Shown here piece after piece: positions 44,301 through 52,241 of a DNA stretch of 64,000 nucleotides. The DNA is from PNKC01 sp038323265 (lineage in GTDB: Bacteria; Chloroflexota; Dehalococcoidia; Tepidiformales; Tepidiformaceae), in assembly GCA_038323265.1 (NCBI GenBank), contig JBBQGT010000002.1, positions 1-64,000 of the forward strand, written 5' to 3'. The first letter of the stretch is position 1, and each line of letters opens with the position of its first letter. Made by a program: the position numbers and the translations under genes. A model generated the notes under the pieces. That model was not told where the DNA came from. It worked only from the letters and a program-made list of their open reading frames with translations, and did not search any database.

Positions 44301-45844
44301 ATCGCCACCGTCTTGGCGTCTCGGCGGCTGGAAAGCACGTCGGTCGCGCGGTCCCAAAGGATGCGCGGCTTCAGGTCCGCAAACTCGTCGGATGGATACT
44401 GGCCAGCGAGCATGCCGAGCACGCTTTCGAGCACGTCGCGCGTGAGGGTGGCGAAGTTGTAGCTGCGCCGCACGAGCGTTTCGATCTCGTCGACGCGCCA
44501 ATCATCGATGGCGCACATGGCGACGATCTGCTGGGCAAGCACGTCCAGCGGGTTCTTCGGGACATCCGTCTTTTCGATCAGGCCCTTGTGCATGCGCTCT
44601 GTGAGGACCGCGCATTCGAGGAGATCGCCGCGGAACTTGGGGAAGATGCGCCCGGTGCTGGGGGCATCAACCTGGTGCCCGGCGCGACCGACGCGCTGGA
44701 GGCCGCGCGCCACCGATTTCGGGGACTCGACCTGCACCACGAGGTCGATCGCGCCCATGTCGATGCCTAGCTCCAGCGAACTGGTGGCCACGAGGCCCGG
44801 TAGGAGGCCAGCTTTCAGCTTCTCTTCGATTTCCGTGCGCTGTTCCCGCGAAACGGAGCCGTGGTGGGCTCGGAGGAGTTCCTCGCCAGCGAGTTCGTTG
44901 ATTCGTGCCGCCAGCCGCTCGGCCAGGCGGCGGTTGTTCACGAAGATCAACGTCGAACGGTGCGAGCGGATCAGTTCGAGCAGTTGCGGATAGACCGCTG
45001 GCCAGATGCCCTGTGCACCTTCGTAGCCCGTGCCGGAGACCGTCCCGACCTGCTGGTAGAGCGAAGGGTCGATGTTTGCCATGTCCTCCACCGGGACGAT
45101 GACCTTCAGGTCCAGCTCTTTCGACGCCCCCGCATCGGCGATGCGCACCGGCCGGTCGCCGCCGAGGTACTTGGCCACTTCCTCTAGCGGCCGCTGCGTG
45201 GCTGAGAGACCGATGCGCTGGGGGGCGCGCTCAGTGAGCGTCTCCAGTCGCTCGAGCGAAAGCGAAAGGTGCGCTCCACGCTTCGTCCCTGCCATCGTGT
45301 GGATTTCGTCGATGATCACGGTGTCAACGGTCCGCAGCACCTCACGCGACCGTGAGGTGAGCATGAGGTAGAGCGATTCAGGCGTTGTGATGAGGATGTC
45401 TGGTGGGTCGCGACGAATGTCTTCCCGCTCCTTCGTCGGCGTATCCCCGGTGCGCGTGCCCACGCTGATCTCTGGCAGCGCCTGCCCGGTTCGCGCGGCG
45501 GCGATTCGTAGCCCTGCGAGCGGTCCGCGCAGGTTGCGCTCCACGTCGTACGAAAGCGCTTTGAGAGGCGAGATGTAGAGGACGGTCACGCCGTCGCGTT
45601 TGGCTGCGCGCCCGTCCTTGCGGGGCGGCAATGCCGGACGGGCGGTCAGGCGGTCAAGGCACCAGAGGAAGGCTGCGAGGGTCTTGCCAGACCCCGTTGG
45701 CGCGAGCAGCAGCGTGTGCTCGCCGCGCGAGATGGCGTCCCAGCCCAACTCTTGCGCGCGGGTGGGGGCGGCGAAGGTATCGGTGAACCAGGCGCGCGCG
45801 GCCTCGCCGAAACGTTCCAGGACAGAGGGCGGCGCGGCAACCAT
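41375..45844 (-). CDS. lhr: Large helicase-related protein Lhr
   Basis: A 1489-residue superfamily 2 DNA helicase, close to the usual Lhr length of about 1500. Walker A is LLAPTGSGKTLAAFLW, followed by ITTPESLYLMLTS, the DEIH box in VIIDEIHTMAGTKRGAHL, GLSATQRPLEEVAKYLGG and QRVGRAGHQ. The Lhr winged-helix and C-terminal regions follow from about residue 430 on. Lhr unwinds DNA and RNA:DNA hybrids in repair. A LexA-type palindrome lies 31 nt upstream. Confidence 0.96.
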   Translation of the reverse strand: MVAAPPSVLERFGEAARAWFTDTFAAPTRAQELGWDAISRGEHTLLLAPTGSGKTLAAFLWCLDRLTARPALPPRKDGRAAKRDGVTVLYISPLKALSYDVERNLRGPLAGLRIAAARTGQALPEISVGTRTGDTPTKEREDIRRDPPDILITTPESLYLMLTSRSREVLRTVDTVIIDEIHTMAGTKRGAHLSLSLERLETLTERAPQRIGLSATQRPLEEVAKYLGGDRPVRIADAGASKELDLKVIVPVEDMANIDPSLYQQVGTVSGTGYEGAQGIWPAVYPQLLELIRSHRSTLIFVNNRRLAERLAARINELAGEELLRAHHGSVSREQRTEIEEKLKAGLLPGLVATSSLELGIDMGAIDLVVQVESPKSVARGLQRVGRAGHQVDAPSTGRIFPKFRGDLLECAVLTERMHKGLIEKTDVPKNPLDVLAQQIVAMCAIDDWRVDEIETLVRRSYNFATLTRDVLESVLGMLAGQYPSDEFADLKPRILWDRATDVLSSRRDAKTVAIVNAGTIPDRGLYGVFLGVGGPRVGELDEEMVYETRAGETFMLGATTWRVQEITRDQVIVTPAPGEPGKMPFWKGDGIGRPLEFGRAIGQFTREIDAIKDGDAALERLQRTHDLDERASRNLLAYLEEEKEATGSLPTDRTIVVQRFRDELGDWRVVMLTPFGGRVHSPWAQAIEAMLSDRSGFDVQTIWSDDGIAIRFAGGDEPPPTESLFPAPEDVEEMVLERLSNTALFAAHFRENAARALLLPRRRPGSRTPLWLQRQRSANLLAVASRYGSFPIILETYRECLRDVFDLPGLIEILSQVRSREIRTVTVETQEASPFARSLLFDYVAAYMYEGDAPLAERRAQALTLDRNLLRDLLGQDELRELLDPDALTQVELELQCLVEQRKARNEDQLHDLLRRVGDLAVDEIEARVAEPTMALEWLQLLEASHRACQLRIGREDRWIPIEDAGRYRDALGVATPQGVPEAFLKPSEAALDGLAGRFARTHSPFVAASVAERWSIPESLVREALQALEAAGTVVHGDFRPGGVEREWCDAEVLRMLRRRSLARLRREVEAVDGSAYARFALKWHGVGSAASGIDRLRQVVVQLEGLALPASALERDILPARVSGYQPRLLDGLCASGEVAWVGRGRLGKDDGRVALVPRERLAEFATGAAAEDVDELQTAVLDLLRQRGALFFAEMVATTMKPARDVLDALWELAWAGAVTNDIFAPVRALAWPKKAGTGIGPRPRTGGLPPESSGRWSATSMARAQTENGTQRAHSLATTLLERYGVVTRETVMSEGIPGGFSTVYPVFKAMEDGGRIRRGYFVEGLGAAQFALPGAVERLRAERDRPDEPQVTVVAATDPANPYGATLPWPKRDDEQRRQLQRAAGAQVVLVDGDPVLYLDRGGRGVTTLPAFDDAATGSLALGGLVQMVDRRGGRGLTVERIDAVQSIDSPLGAAFIAAGFASGYRGLTYRPAARGLVSAGRR

Positions 45845-45851
45845 GCGTCGT

Positions 45852-45857
45852 ATTGTG
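45852..45857 (-). promoter_or_regulatory. Candidate -10 (CACAAT) of lhr
   Basis: CACAAT on the minus strand ends 7 nt before the lhr ATG, and there is no Shine-Dalgarno. A leaderless lhr mRNA is likely. Confidence 0.35.
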
Positions 45858-45875
45858 CCAGAAAGGTCGGGTGGA

Positions 45876-45887
45876 GAACACTTGTTC
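45876..45887. promoter_or_regulatory. LexA-type operator (SOS box)
   Basis: GAACACTTGTTC fits the Gram-positive-type LexA consensus GAAC-N4-GTTC exactly, and the palindrome extends one more base each side (A...T). It sits where the -35 of the lhr promoter would be, so LexA binding would block lhr-nei2 transcription. Confidence 0.65.
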
Positions 45888-45987
45888 TGAGAATGAACGC
45901 ATGTGCCGGAATCGCTGCGTCAGGCTAATGTGGCCTTCGAACCCCCGCGGTCGGCAAGTGCGCTCCTATCGGCGACGAAACAGTCCG

Positions 45988-46491
45988 CTATTTCTTCGCT
46001 CGCGCCGCCGGTTTCGCAGTGGCAGCGCGCTTCGCGGCCGTGGAAACCGGCTTTGCCTTCGCGACAGCGGCCTTTTCGCCAGCGCCCACCAATTGCGGTT
46101 TGCCTTTTACTGATTCGAGGACAAAACCGAGGTGGGTGCGTGTGGAATCCGGCGCTGGGTGGACCTCGAGCCGGAAGATCGTTGCGTACGGCACGAACAC
46201 CTGGACCGCATGCTCGTGTCCTTCGCTCGACGTTTGCAGCGCGACCCACTGGTCGGCCACGCCAGCGATGCCGTTCACGAAATGCGTTGTGCCGTCGACG
46301 GTCATCAGTTCGACTACCGGCATGGTGCACGCGGTTTGGCTACAGAATGCCTGGATTGCCTGTGGCAGCACCTGTTCGAAGAACGTCCGGTCGAAGGGCA
46401 AGCCGTTTGGGATGATCTGCTGTTGAGGCGACGGTGCAGCGGGGACGACGCCCGGCGGCAGGTAGAGCACACGCTGCGGTGGTTGAGTCAT
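45988..46491 (-). CDS. Hypothetical protein with Ala/Lys-rich tail
   Basis: A 167-residue protein. Residues about 1-120 form a folded part (VVELMTVDGTTHFVNGIAGVADQWVALQTSSEGHEHAVQVFVPYATIFRLEV) that looks like a small beta-barrel, and residues about 135-167 are a low-complexity Ala/Lys tail as in histone H1-like proteins. The tail could bind nucleic acid. No family recognised. Confidence 0.6.
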   Translation of the reverse strand: MTQPPQRVLYLPPGVVPAAPSPQQQIIPNGLPFDRTFFEQVLPQAIQAFCSQTACTMPVVELMTVDGTTHFVNGIAGVADQWVALQTSSEGHEHAVQVFVPYATIFRLEVHPAPDSTRTHLGFVLESVKGKPQLVGAGEKAAVAKAKPVSTAAKRAATAKPAARAKK

Positions 46492-46550
46492 AGGCGTAGC
46501 TTAATTCAGGCAGCGCCGCGTGGCACTGCCTGCGGGATCAGCCGGGCGAC

Positions 46551-46847
46551 TCACGCACGAGTGCCGGTAAACGTGCCGGCGCCAAAGGCCCCGAAGGCCA
46601 CGTTACCGGAAAGCGCGTCGCCATCGACGGTGCCGTCGAACTTCAGCTCCATCTGGCCCATCGGGCTGTTCACGGTGGCGGACCACTTCACGGCGTTGCC
46701 GTCTACGGTGCCGGCCAGCGGCGCTGAACCAGCGGCACCGCTGAACGAGCCAGTCAGTTCATTGCCGGCCGAGGTGAACTCAGCGTTCGCTTCGCGGACT
46801 CCCATCGGGGATTGCATGGTCACGTTCCACTTGCCATCAATGGCCAT
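46551..46847 (-). CDS. Small beta-rich protein with internal duplication
   Basis: A 98-residue protein with alternating polar/hydrophobic strands and many Gly. The two halves look alike: GKWNVTMQSPMG...LTGSFSGAAGSAPLAGT and VKWSATVNSPMG...LSGNVAFGAFGAGTFTGT. A small beta-barrel or lipocalin-like fold is likely. Ligand unknown. GGAG lies about 9 nt before the ATG. Confidence 0.7.
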   Translation of the reverse strand: MAIDGKWNVTMQSPMGVREANAEFTSAGNELTGSFSGAAGSAPLAGTVDGNAVKWSATVNSPMGQMELKFDGTVDGDALSGNVAFGAFGAGTFTGTRA

Positions 46848-46913
46848 TTTCTTGCTCCAAATACATCGCTACGTCCGTGTTTGCGGTCGGCGCGGGCAAC
46901 ATAGCACAAGTTT

Positions 46914-46928
46914 CCGAACGATGTTCGG
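46914..46928. repeat. Inverted repeat upstream of methylmalonyl-CoA mutase gene
   Basis: CCGAAC-GAT-GTTCGG, a perfect 6-bp inverted repeat with 3-nt spacer, between two divergent genes and 45 nt before the TACACT hexamer. It may be an operator. The 3-nt spacer differs from a LexA box. Confidence 0.35.
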
Positions 46929-46972
46929 GTTTGGCCACGACCTCGCAGGTGCGGCTGGCCTGCCTGGTTAGC

Positions 46973-46978
46973 TACACT
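46973..46978 (+). promoter_or_regulatory. Candidate -10 (TACACT) of the mutase gene
   Basis: TACACT lies 21 nt before the ATG and just upstream of the GGAGG ribosome site, giving a very short leader. Confidence 0.4.
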
Positions 46979-46999
46979 GGGTGCCACCGGAGGCCACCC

Positions 47000-48709
47000 A
47001 TGGCAACAACCAACGGCTCACAGCCCACCCTCTTCGCGCCGGAAGCGCTTGCGGAGCTTTCACGCGGCGTCCACGCGTGGGAGGAAGGGCCGCTGGCGAA
47101 GTCGCTGCAGCGGTCTCCGGAGCGCGGCGACGAGTTCGCTACCAGCAGCATGCCGGTGGAGCGGATGTACACACCGCTGGACATCGCAGACTTCGATTAC
47201 GACCGTGACCTTGGCTTCCCGGGCGAGTATCCGTTCACGCGAGGCGTCCAGCCCACGATGTACCGCGGGCGCTACTGGACGATGCGCCAGTACGCGGGCT
47301 TCGGCACGGCGGAAGAATCGAACGAAAAGTTCCAGTACCTGCTTTCGCAGGGCCAGACTGGCCTCTCCGTGGCATTCGACCTGCCGAGCCAGCTTGGCTA
47401 CGACTCGGATGATCCGATGGCCATCGCGGAGGTCGGCCAGGTGGGCGTGGCGATCGATTCGCTGTACGACATGGAGACGCTGTTCGCGGGCATCCCGCTG
47501 GACAAAGTGTCCACGAGCATGACCATCAATGCGCCCGCGGCGGTGATGCTGGCGATGTACGTCGCCGCCGCCGAAAAGCAGGGAGTGAGCAAAGAGAAGC
47601 TCAACGGCACTGTCCAGAACGACGTGCTGAAGGAGTATGTGGCGCGCGGCACGTACATCTTCCCGCCTGGTCCGAGCGTCCGCCTGGCGGCGGACATCAT
47701 GGCCTATTGCGCGCGGAACGTGCCGCAGTGGAACACGATCAGCGTCAGCGGCTACCACATTCGCGACGCCGGTTCGACGGCCGCTCAGGAGATCGGCTTC
47801 ACCTTCGCGAACGCCTGCGCGTACATCGATGCGGCACTGGCGCAGGGGCTGGAGATCGACGAGTTCGCGCCGCGCATCAGCTGGATCTTCAACACCCACA
47901 ACAACTTCTTCGAGGAGATCGCTAAGTACCGCACACTCCGCCGCCTGTGGGCGCGGATGCTGAAAGAGAAGTACGGCGCGAAGGACGCGCGCTCCATGAT
48001 GCTGCGCACGCACACGCAGACCGGCGGCAGCACGCTCGTTGCGCAGCAGCCGGAAAACAACATTGTGCGCGCCTCAATCCAGTCGCTCGCGGCGGTCATC
48101 GGCGGGGTGCAAAGCATCGCCCTCAGCTGCTTTGATGAGGCGCTCGCCCTGCCCACCAACGACGCCCAGCGCATCGCCCTTCGCACCCAGCAGATTATTG
48201 CCCACGAAACGGGCGTGGCGGACACCGTGGACCCCATGGCCGGCAGCTATTTCGTCGAAAGCCTGACCAACGAACTGGAAGCGAAAGCCCGCGAATACAT
48301 GGCGCAGATCGAGAAGATGGGCGGTTCGGTGAAGGCGATTGAGAGCGGCTGGATGCAAACGCAGATCGCCGAGGCTGCCTGGGAGTACCAGCGCGACGTT
48401 GATGAGAAGCGCGAGATCATCGTCGGCGTTAACGACTATCAGGACGATGGCGGCGCGGCGCGCGGTGCCATTTTCAGCGTCGATCCGCGGCTCGTTGACC
48501 ACCAGCTGAAGCGCCTCGCGCACCATCGTTCGGAGCGCGACGCGGCAGCGGTCGGGGCCTCGCTCTCGAATCTCAAAGCGGCTTGCGCGGGTACTCAGAA
48601 CCTGATGGAACCGATTCTCGAGTCGGTCCGCGCGTACGCTACGCTCGGCGAAATCTGCGGAGCGATGCGCGAAGTGTTCGGCGAGTACAGCGCTCCGACC
48701 GTCATCTAA
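47000..48709 (+). CDS. Methylmalonyl-CoA mutase, large (catalytic) subunit of split type
   Basis: A 569-residue TIM-barrel subunit without the B12-binding domain, which must be a separate gene not seen here. It rearranges methylmalonyl-CoA and succinyl-CoA. TMYRGRYWTMRQYAGFGTAEESNEKF contains Tyr88 and PPGPSVRLAADIM contains Arg228; both are the residues that mark methylmalonyl-CoA over isobutyryl-CoA specificity. SVSGYHIRDAGSTAAQEIGFT and RTHTQTGGSTLVAQQPENNIVR are typical. ATG 47000 has GGAGG 6 nt upstream. The ankyrin lipoprotein gene starts on the next base after its stop. Confidence 0.93.
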   Translation: MATTNGSQPTLFAPEALAELSRGVHAWEEGPLAKSLQRSPERGDEFATSSMPVERMYTPLDIADFDYDRDLGFPGEYPFTRGVQPTMYRGRYWTMRQYAGFGTAEESNEKFQYLLSQGQTGLSVAFDLPSQLGYDSDDPMAIAEVGQVGVAIDSLYDMETLFAGIPLDKVSTSMTINAPAAVMLAMYVAAAEKQGVSKEKLNGTVQNDVLKEYVARGTYIFPPGPSVRLAADIMAYCARNVPQWNTISVSGYHIRDAGSTAAQEIGFTFANACAYIDAALAQGLEIDEFAPRISWIFNTHNNFFEEIAKYRTLRRLWARMLKEKYGAKDARSMMLRTHTQTGGSTLVAQQPENNIVRASIQSLAAVIGGVQSIALSCFDEALALPTNDAQRIALRTQQIIAHETGVADTVDPMAGSYFVESLTNELEAKAREYMAQIEKMGGSVKAIESGWMQTQIAEAAWEYQRDVDEKREIIVGVNDYQDDGGAARGAIFSVDPRLVDHQLKRLAHHRSERDAAAVGASLSNLKAACAGTQNLMEPILESVRAYATLGEICGAMREVFGEYSAPTVI

Positions 48710-49480
48710 ATGGCGCTGAACTATCTGCGATCCGCATTCGCAGCGTGCATTGCGGTCGTATGCTCCCTTTCACTCACGGCTTGCGACGACAGGTCGCAAC
48801 AGATCCCGCCTGCGACGGTGCAACCTACGGCCGCCTCAGAGCCGGCCGCCTCTCCGACCAGCACCAGCCCAACGAGTACTGCACTCGTCGACCCGCTCGC
48901 CCTCATTGATGCCGCAAGCTCTGGCGACGCCGCGACCGTGCGCGGTCTCCTTACTCGCGGCGTCCCCGTGAACGTCCGAGACGCGCGAGGCCTCACTCCC
49001 GTCATGGCTGCATCACGCAACGGCCACGTCGAGGCAACCAAACTCCTCGTCGCCGCCGGCGCTGACGTCAATGCAAAAGACGACAGCCAGGAGAACGCGT
49101 TCTCCATTGCCGCAATCAACGGACACCTCGAGGTCTTGCGCCTCACCATCGCCGCCGGCGCAGACCCCAACGCACGCAACCGATTCGATGGCACAGCGCT
49201 CATCGCGGCCTCCGATCGCGGGCACGTCGCAATCGTCCGTGAACTGCTCACAACGAACGTCGATATCGACCACGGCAACCGCCTCGGATGGACTGCGCTC
49301 CTCGAAGCCGTCATCCTCGGCGACGGCGGACCCAATCACACCGAGATCGTCCGCCTGCTGGTCGCAGCGCGGGCGAACGTGAACATCGCGGATCACGATG
49401 GGGTTACGCCGCTCCAACATGCGCGGAACCGGGGCTACACCTCGATGATCGAGGTCCTCGTCAATGCGGGCGGGCGGTAG
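48710..49480 (+). CDS. Ankyrin-repeat lipoprotein
   Basis: A 256-residue protein with a lipoprotein signal (lipobox around Cys25 in SLSLTACDD), a Pro/Thr/Ser linker (about 35-60) and about five ankyrin repeats (for example GLTPVMAASRNGHVEATKLLVAAGADVNA). Ankyrin repeats bind other proteins, here outside the membrane. The ATG abuts the mutase stop, so the genes are co-transcribed though no functional link is obvious. Confidence 0.85.
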   Translation: MALNYLRSAFAACIAVVCSLSLTACDDRSQQIPPATVQPTAASEPAASPTSTSPTSTALVDPLALIDAASSGDAATVRGLLTRGVPVNVRDARGLTPVMAASRNGHVEATKLLVAAGADVNAKDDSQENAFSIAAINGHLEVLRLTIAAGADPNARNRFDGTALIAASDRGHVAIVRELLTTNVDIDHGNRLGWTALLEAVILGDGGPNHTEIVRLLVAARANVNIADHDGVTPLQHARNRGYTSMIEVLVNAGGR

Positions 49481-49508
49481 GCGCGACCGCGAACGACGCC
49501 CCTGGTGA

Positions 49509-50825
49509 TCAGTCACTCGACGCGCCCGCCACACGCGACGCCCGGAACTGTGCCACTTCGGCGTCCGAAAACCCCAGTTCCGCGAGGATCGCGTCGGTAT
49601 CCGCGTCGAGCGGCGGCGAGGAGCTTCGAATGCGCGTCGGCGTCTTCTCCATGCGAATCGGCGGTGCGAACGTCTTGTACGGCCCGAGGAGCGGGTGGTC
49701 CAGTTCGACGACGAATTCGTTGGCCAGCACCTGCTCATCGTGGAAGACCTGCGGCGGGAAGTTGAACGGCCCGCATGGCACGCCACCAGCCTGGAACGCA
49801 GCGATCCAATCAGCGGTAGTGCGTGCGCTCAACGTCGCCTCGGCCTCGCCAATCATTTCGGTGATGCGGTCGTAGCCGGTGGGCGTCGAAAGGTCGAAAT
49901 CTGGCTCGAATCGCGGGTCCACTACGCCCGTCACCTTGCGGAAGCGGGCATTGAGCGTGGGGCTCAGGCAGCCGATCGATATGAAGCCGTCCTTCGTGCG
50001 GTAGTGGCGAAAATAGATGTTGCCGTATGCGCCGCGCATGAAGTGCTTCTCCCACACGCCGCGCTGCTCCTCATAGCCCGCGCCGCGCGCCTGCGCCTCC
50101 GCCAGGTCCGCATCGAACGCTTCTTCGAGCGGCGGATCGGTGGCCGCGAACCAGCTAACCAACTGGTTCGCGAGCGTTAGTCCGGTGCTCAGCAGCGATG
50201 TTTGTACTCGCTGCCCTTCGCCCGTCTTGTCGCGGTGGCGCAAGGCAGTGACCACGCCCAGCGCGGAGAGAAAGCCGGTGCCCATATCGATGTACGCGGG
50301 GCGAATGTTCTGCGGCGCATCGCCGTTCGAGCGCGCGGTTATAGAACCCGACCCGGAGATGCCCTGCACTACCACGTCGTAGCCGCCGTCCTGTCCAAAC
50401 GGGCCTTCCTGCCCGAGTGGCACATTTTCGAGGAATATCAAGCCCGGGCGTATCTCGGAAAGCGCTTCGTACGTGAGCCCGTAGCGCGGCAAGTCGGAAG
50501 GCTTGAGCGAAATCAACACGACGTCGGCGGTTGCTACGAGTCGTTCGATAATTGGTGTCGCCGCCGCGCTGGCGATATCGACGCAGAGGCTCCGCTTGCC
50601 GCGATTGAGCACCGTGAAGCCTTTCGATTCGCCCGGTATGATCGGCGCCTGCGTCTTGCGGAAGGCGTCGCCTTCGCGAGGCTCGACCTTGATTACCTCC
50701 GCGCCCATATCCGCGAGCAGGACGCCACAGATTGGCATTGCCATCGCCTGGGCGAATTCCACCACCCGAATGCCCTCCAGCGCGCCCGGCAGCGTGCCAT
50801 CGTCGAGGCTTGGCCTGAGGCTCAT
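49509..50825 (-). CDS. Family III CoA-transferase (CaiB/BaiF)
   Basis: A 438-residue single-domain family III CoA-transferase. GIRVVEFAQAMAMPICGVLLADMGAEVIKVEP is the typical start, and Asp180 in RPAYIDMGTGFLSALG is the candidate catalytic residue. It overlaps the DUF6285-like gene by ATGA and is last of a four-gene operon with a CrtC-like protein and an APH-fold kinase. The acid substrate is unknown. Confidence 0.92.
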   Translation of the reverse strand: MSLRPSLDDGTLPGALEGIRVVEFAQAMAMPICGVLLADMGAEVIKVEPREGDAFRKTQAPIIPGESKGFTVLNRGKRSLCVDIASAAATPIIERLVATADVVLISLKPSDLPRYGLTYEALSEIRPGLIFLENVPLGQEGPFGQDGGYDVVVQGISGSGSITARSNGDAPQNIRPAYIDMGTGFLSALGVVTALRHRDKTGEGQRVQTSLLSTGLTLANQLVSWFAATDPPLEEAFDADLAEAQARGAGYEEQRGVWEKHFMRGAYGNIYFRHYRTKDGFISIGCLSPTLNARFRKVTGVVDPRFEPDFDLSTPTGYDRITEMIGEAEATLSARTTADWIAAFQAGGVPCGPFNFPPQVFHDEQVLANEFVVELDHPLLGPYKTFAPPIRMEKTPTRIRSSSPPLDADTDAILAELGFSDAEVAQFRASRVAGASSD

Positions 50826-51214
50826 CGTTGCTCCGCGAGGGCGGGGTTCGAAACGGCCAGCTTGTCATGACTGGTGGCGCGGAAGTGTGCCATCAGACGC
50901 TCGCGGTCGGTTTCGTCGTCGCCGAACCCATCACGGACGCGCTGCGCCAATGCCTCGTTTCGCTTCACGATTTTGCGCCACGTGTCGTCGCGGCTGGCGG
51001 GCGTGGCCTCGACGCCCAACAGTCCGTCCAGCCCGGCCCACTCACGCGACAGTTGGCCCTCCATCTCCGTAAGTTCGCGACGCAGCATCTGCAGGACGTT
51101 CCCCGCCACCCTGGCGTGGAAGTTGATCCGTCCAGTTGTGTTCGACATCACATCGCCGTGGAGGAACCCAGCGACGGCCTCCAGGAGTTCGTCGACGGTC
51201 GGTCGATCTTGCAT
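50822..51214 (-). CDS. DUF6285-like helical protein
   Basis: A 130-residue helical protein, MQDRPTVDELLEAVAGFLHGDV...GRINFHARVAGNVLQMLRRELTEME, which I recognise as the DUF6285 type usually encoded beside ACAD10-like phosphotransferases. Its ATG overlaps the kinase stop (TGATG) and its stop overlaps the CoA-transferase ATG (ATGA). It is probably a partner of the kinase; its biochemical role is unknown. Confidence 0.8.
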   Translation of the reverse strand: MQDRPTVDELLEAVAGFLHGDVMSNTTGRINFHARVAGNVLQMLRRELTEMEGQLSREWAGLDGLLGVEATPASRDDTWRKIVKRNEALAQRVRDGFGDDETDRERLMAHFRATSHDKLAVSNPALAEQR

Positions 51215-52239
51215 CAGTCACCTTTCCCTTCGAGGAGATTCAAGAGCTCCCATTCCGTCTCGGCCGTCCGCCGGCCGATGCTCGCCAGTTCCACGCTCTT
51301 GCTTCGTCCGGCCAGGTAATTCGCCACCTGGCCAATGGTGATGACACCCCAGCGCAAATTGCCGAACAGTTCCCAGAAGCGAACGCGCTCGCGGTCCACG
51401 GGGAACCCCCCGGCCGCTTCGTAGGCGGCGAAAAACGCCTCGCGACCGCCGACGCCCGCCATCGGTTGGCTGCCACCAAATCGCCAGGATTTTACGGCCA
51501 GCCAGCCGATGTCTTCCATCGGGTCTCCCCAGTGGGCGAGTTCCCAATCGATGACGGCACGTAGCCCGGTCTCGTCGAAGATGAAGTTGCCGAGCCGGTA
51601 GTCGCCATGGACCAGTACGCGCTCCTCCACCCTTGGCATGTGCGCGTGCAGCCAACGGAAAGCCAGTTCGAACACGGGGTGGGGGTCCTGCGTGTTCAAG
51701 CGGTACGAGGCTTCGTAGTTGTCCACCTCGGCTTGCGCGGGCGAGACGCCCTGGGCGGGGCCGGGAATCTCGGCAAGTTCCGGGTGCGCCTCACGCGTCA
51801 CGCGATGAATTCGCGCCAGGCTTTCGGCCAGCTGGCCCGGCAGGAGTTCGCGGGCGTTTGCGTACTGTTCGCCCCGCACAAGGCGCGCGCCGAGTGTCTC
51901 CCCGGCGACCCGCTTCATGGTGAAGAATTTGACGCCAAACCGGTCGTCGCCGTCCCACAAGGGCTCGGGGACTACCACGCCTTCATCCCAGGCCGCTTTG
52001 ATAAGGTGGAACTCGAGTGCACGGCCGGGCATCGATGGCACTCCCTTGATGGGATCGCAGCGAAAGACAGCCTCAAGCACTTCTGGCGCGCTGGTACGCT
52101 CGGGGCGGGCATCGAAGCCCCACGTTTCACGGCCCGCTCCGCCCGAGAATCGCGCCAGGTTCGCGATTGCAACGCCAGCGGAACCCCACCGTTCGGCCAC
52201 GAAGCGCGTAAGCCCCGCCTCCACCTCTGCCGCGTCCAT
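51214..52239 (-). CDS. APH-family phosphotransferase (ACAD10-like kinase)
   Basis: A 341-residue kinase-fold enzyme with VLVHGDYRLGNFIFDETGLRAVIDWELAHWGDPMEDIGWLA, which contains the catalytic His-Gly-Asp/Asn and metal-binding Asp. It is a paralogue of the protein at 34637-35668. The Nudix gene of that operon is replaced here by a CoA-transferase. Phosphorylation of a hydroxyacyl-CoA or similar compound is inferred from the ACAD10/11 family. Confidence 0.88.
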   Translation of the reverse strand: MDAAEVEAGLTRFVAERWGSAGVAIANLARFSGGAGRETWGFDARPERTSAPEVLEAVFRCDPIKGVPSMPGRALEFHLIKAAWDEGVVVPEPLWDGDDRFGVKFFTMKRVAGETLGARLVRGEQYANARELLPGQLAESLARIHRVTREAHPELAEIPGPAQGVSPAQAEVDNYEASYRLNTQDPHPVFELAFRWLHAHMPRVEERVLVHGDYRLGNFIFDETGLRAVIDWELAHWGDPMEDIGWLAVKSWRFGGSQPMAGVGGREAFFAAYEAAGGFPVDRERVRFWELFGNLRWGVITIGQVANYLAGRSKSVELASIGRRTAETEWELLNLLEGKGD

Positions 52240-52241
52240 TC

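Noticed and set aside
43523..44770. 415-codon plus-strand frame inside lhr
   Set aside because: It is antisense to clear Lhr coding sequence and shows no recognisable domain; long antisense frames are common in GC-rich DNA.
46914..46928. Second LexA box before the mutase gene
   Set aside because: The spacer is 3 nt, not 4, and the genes are not repair genes.
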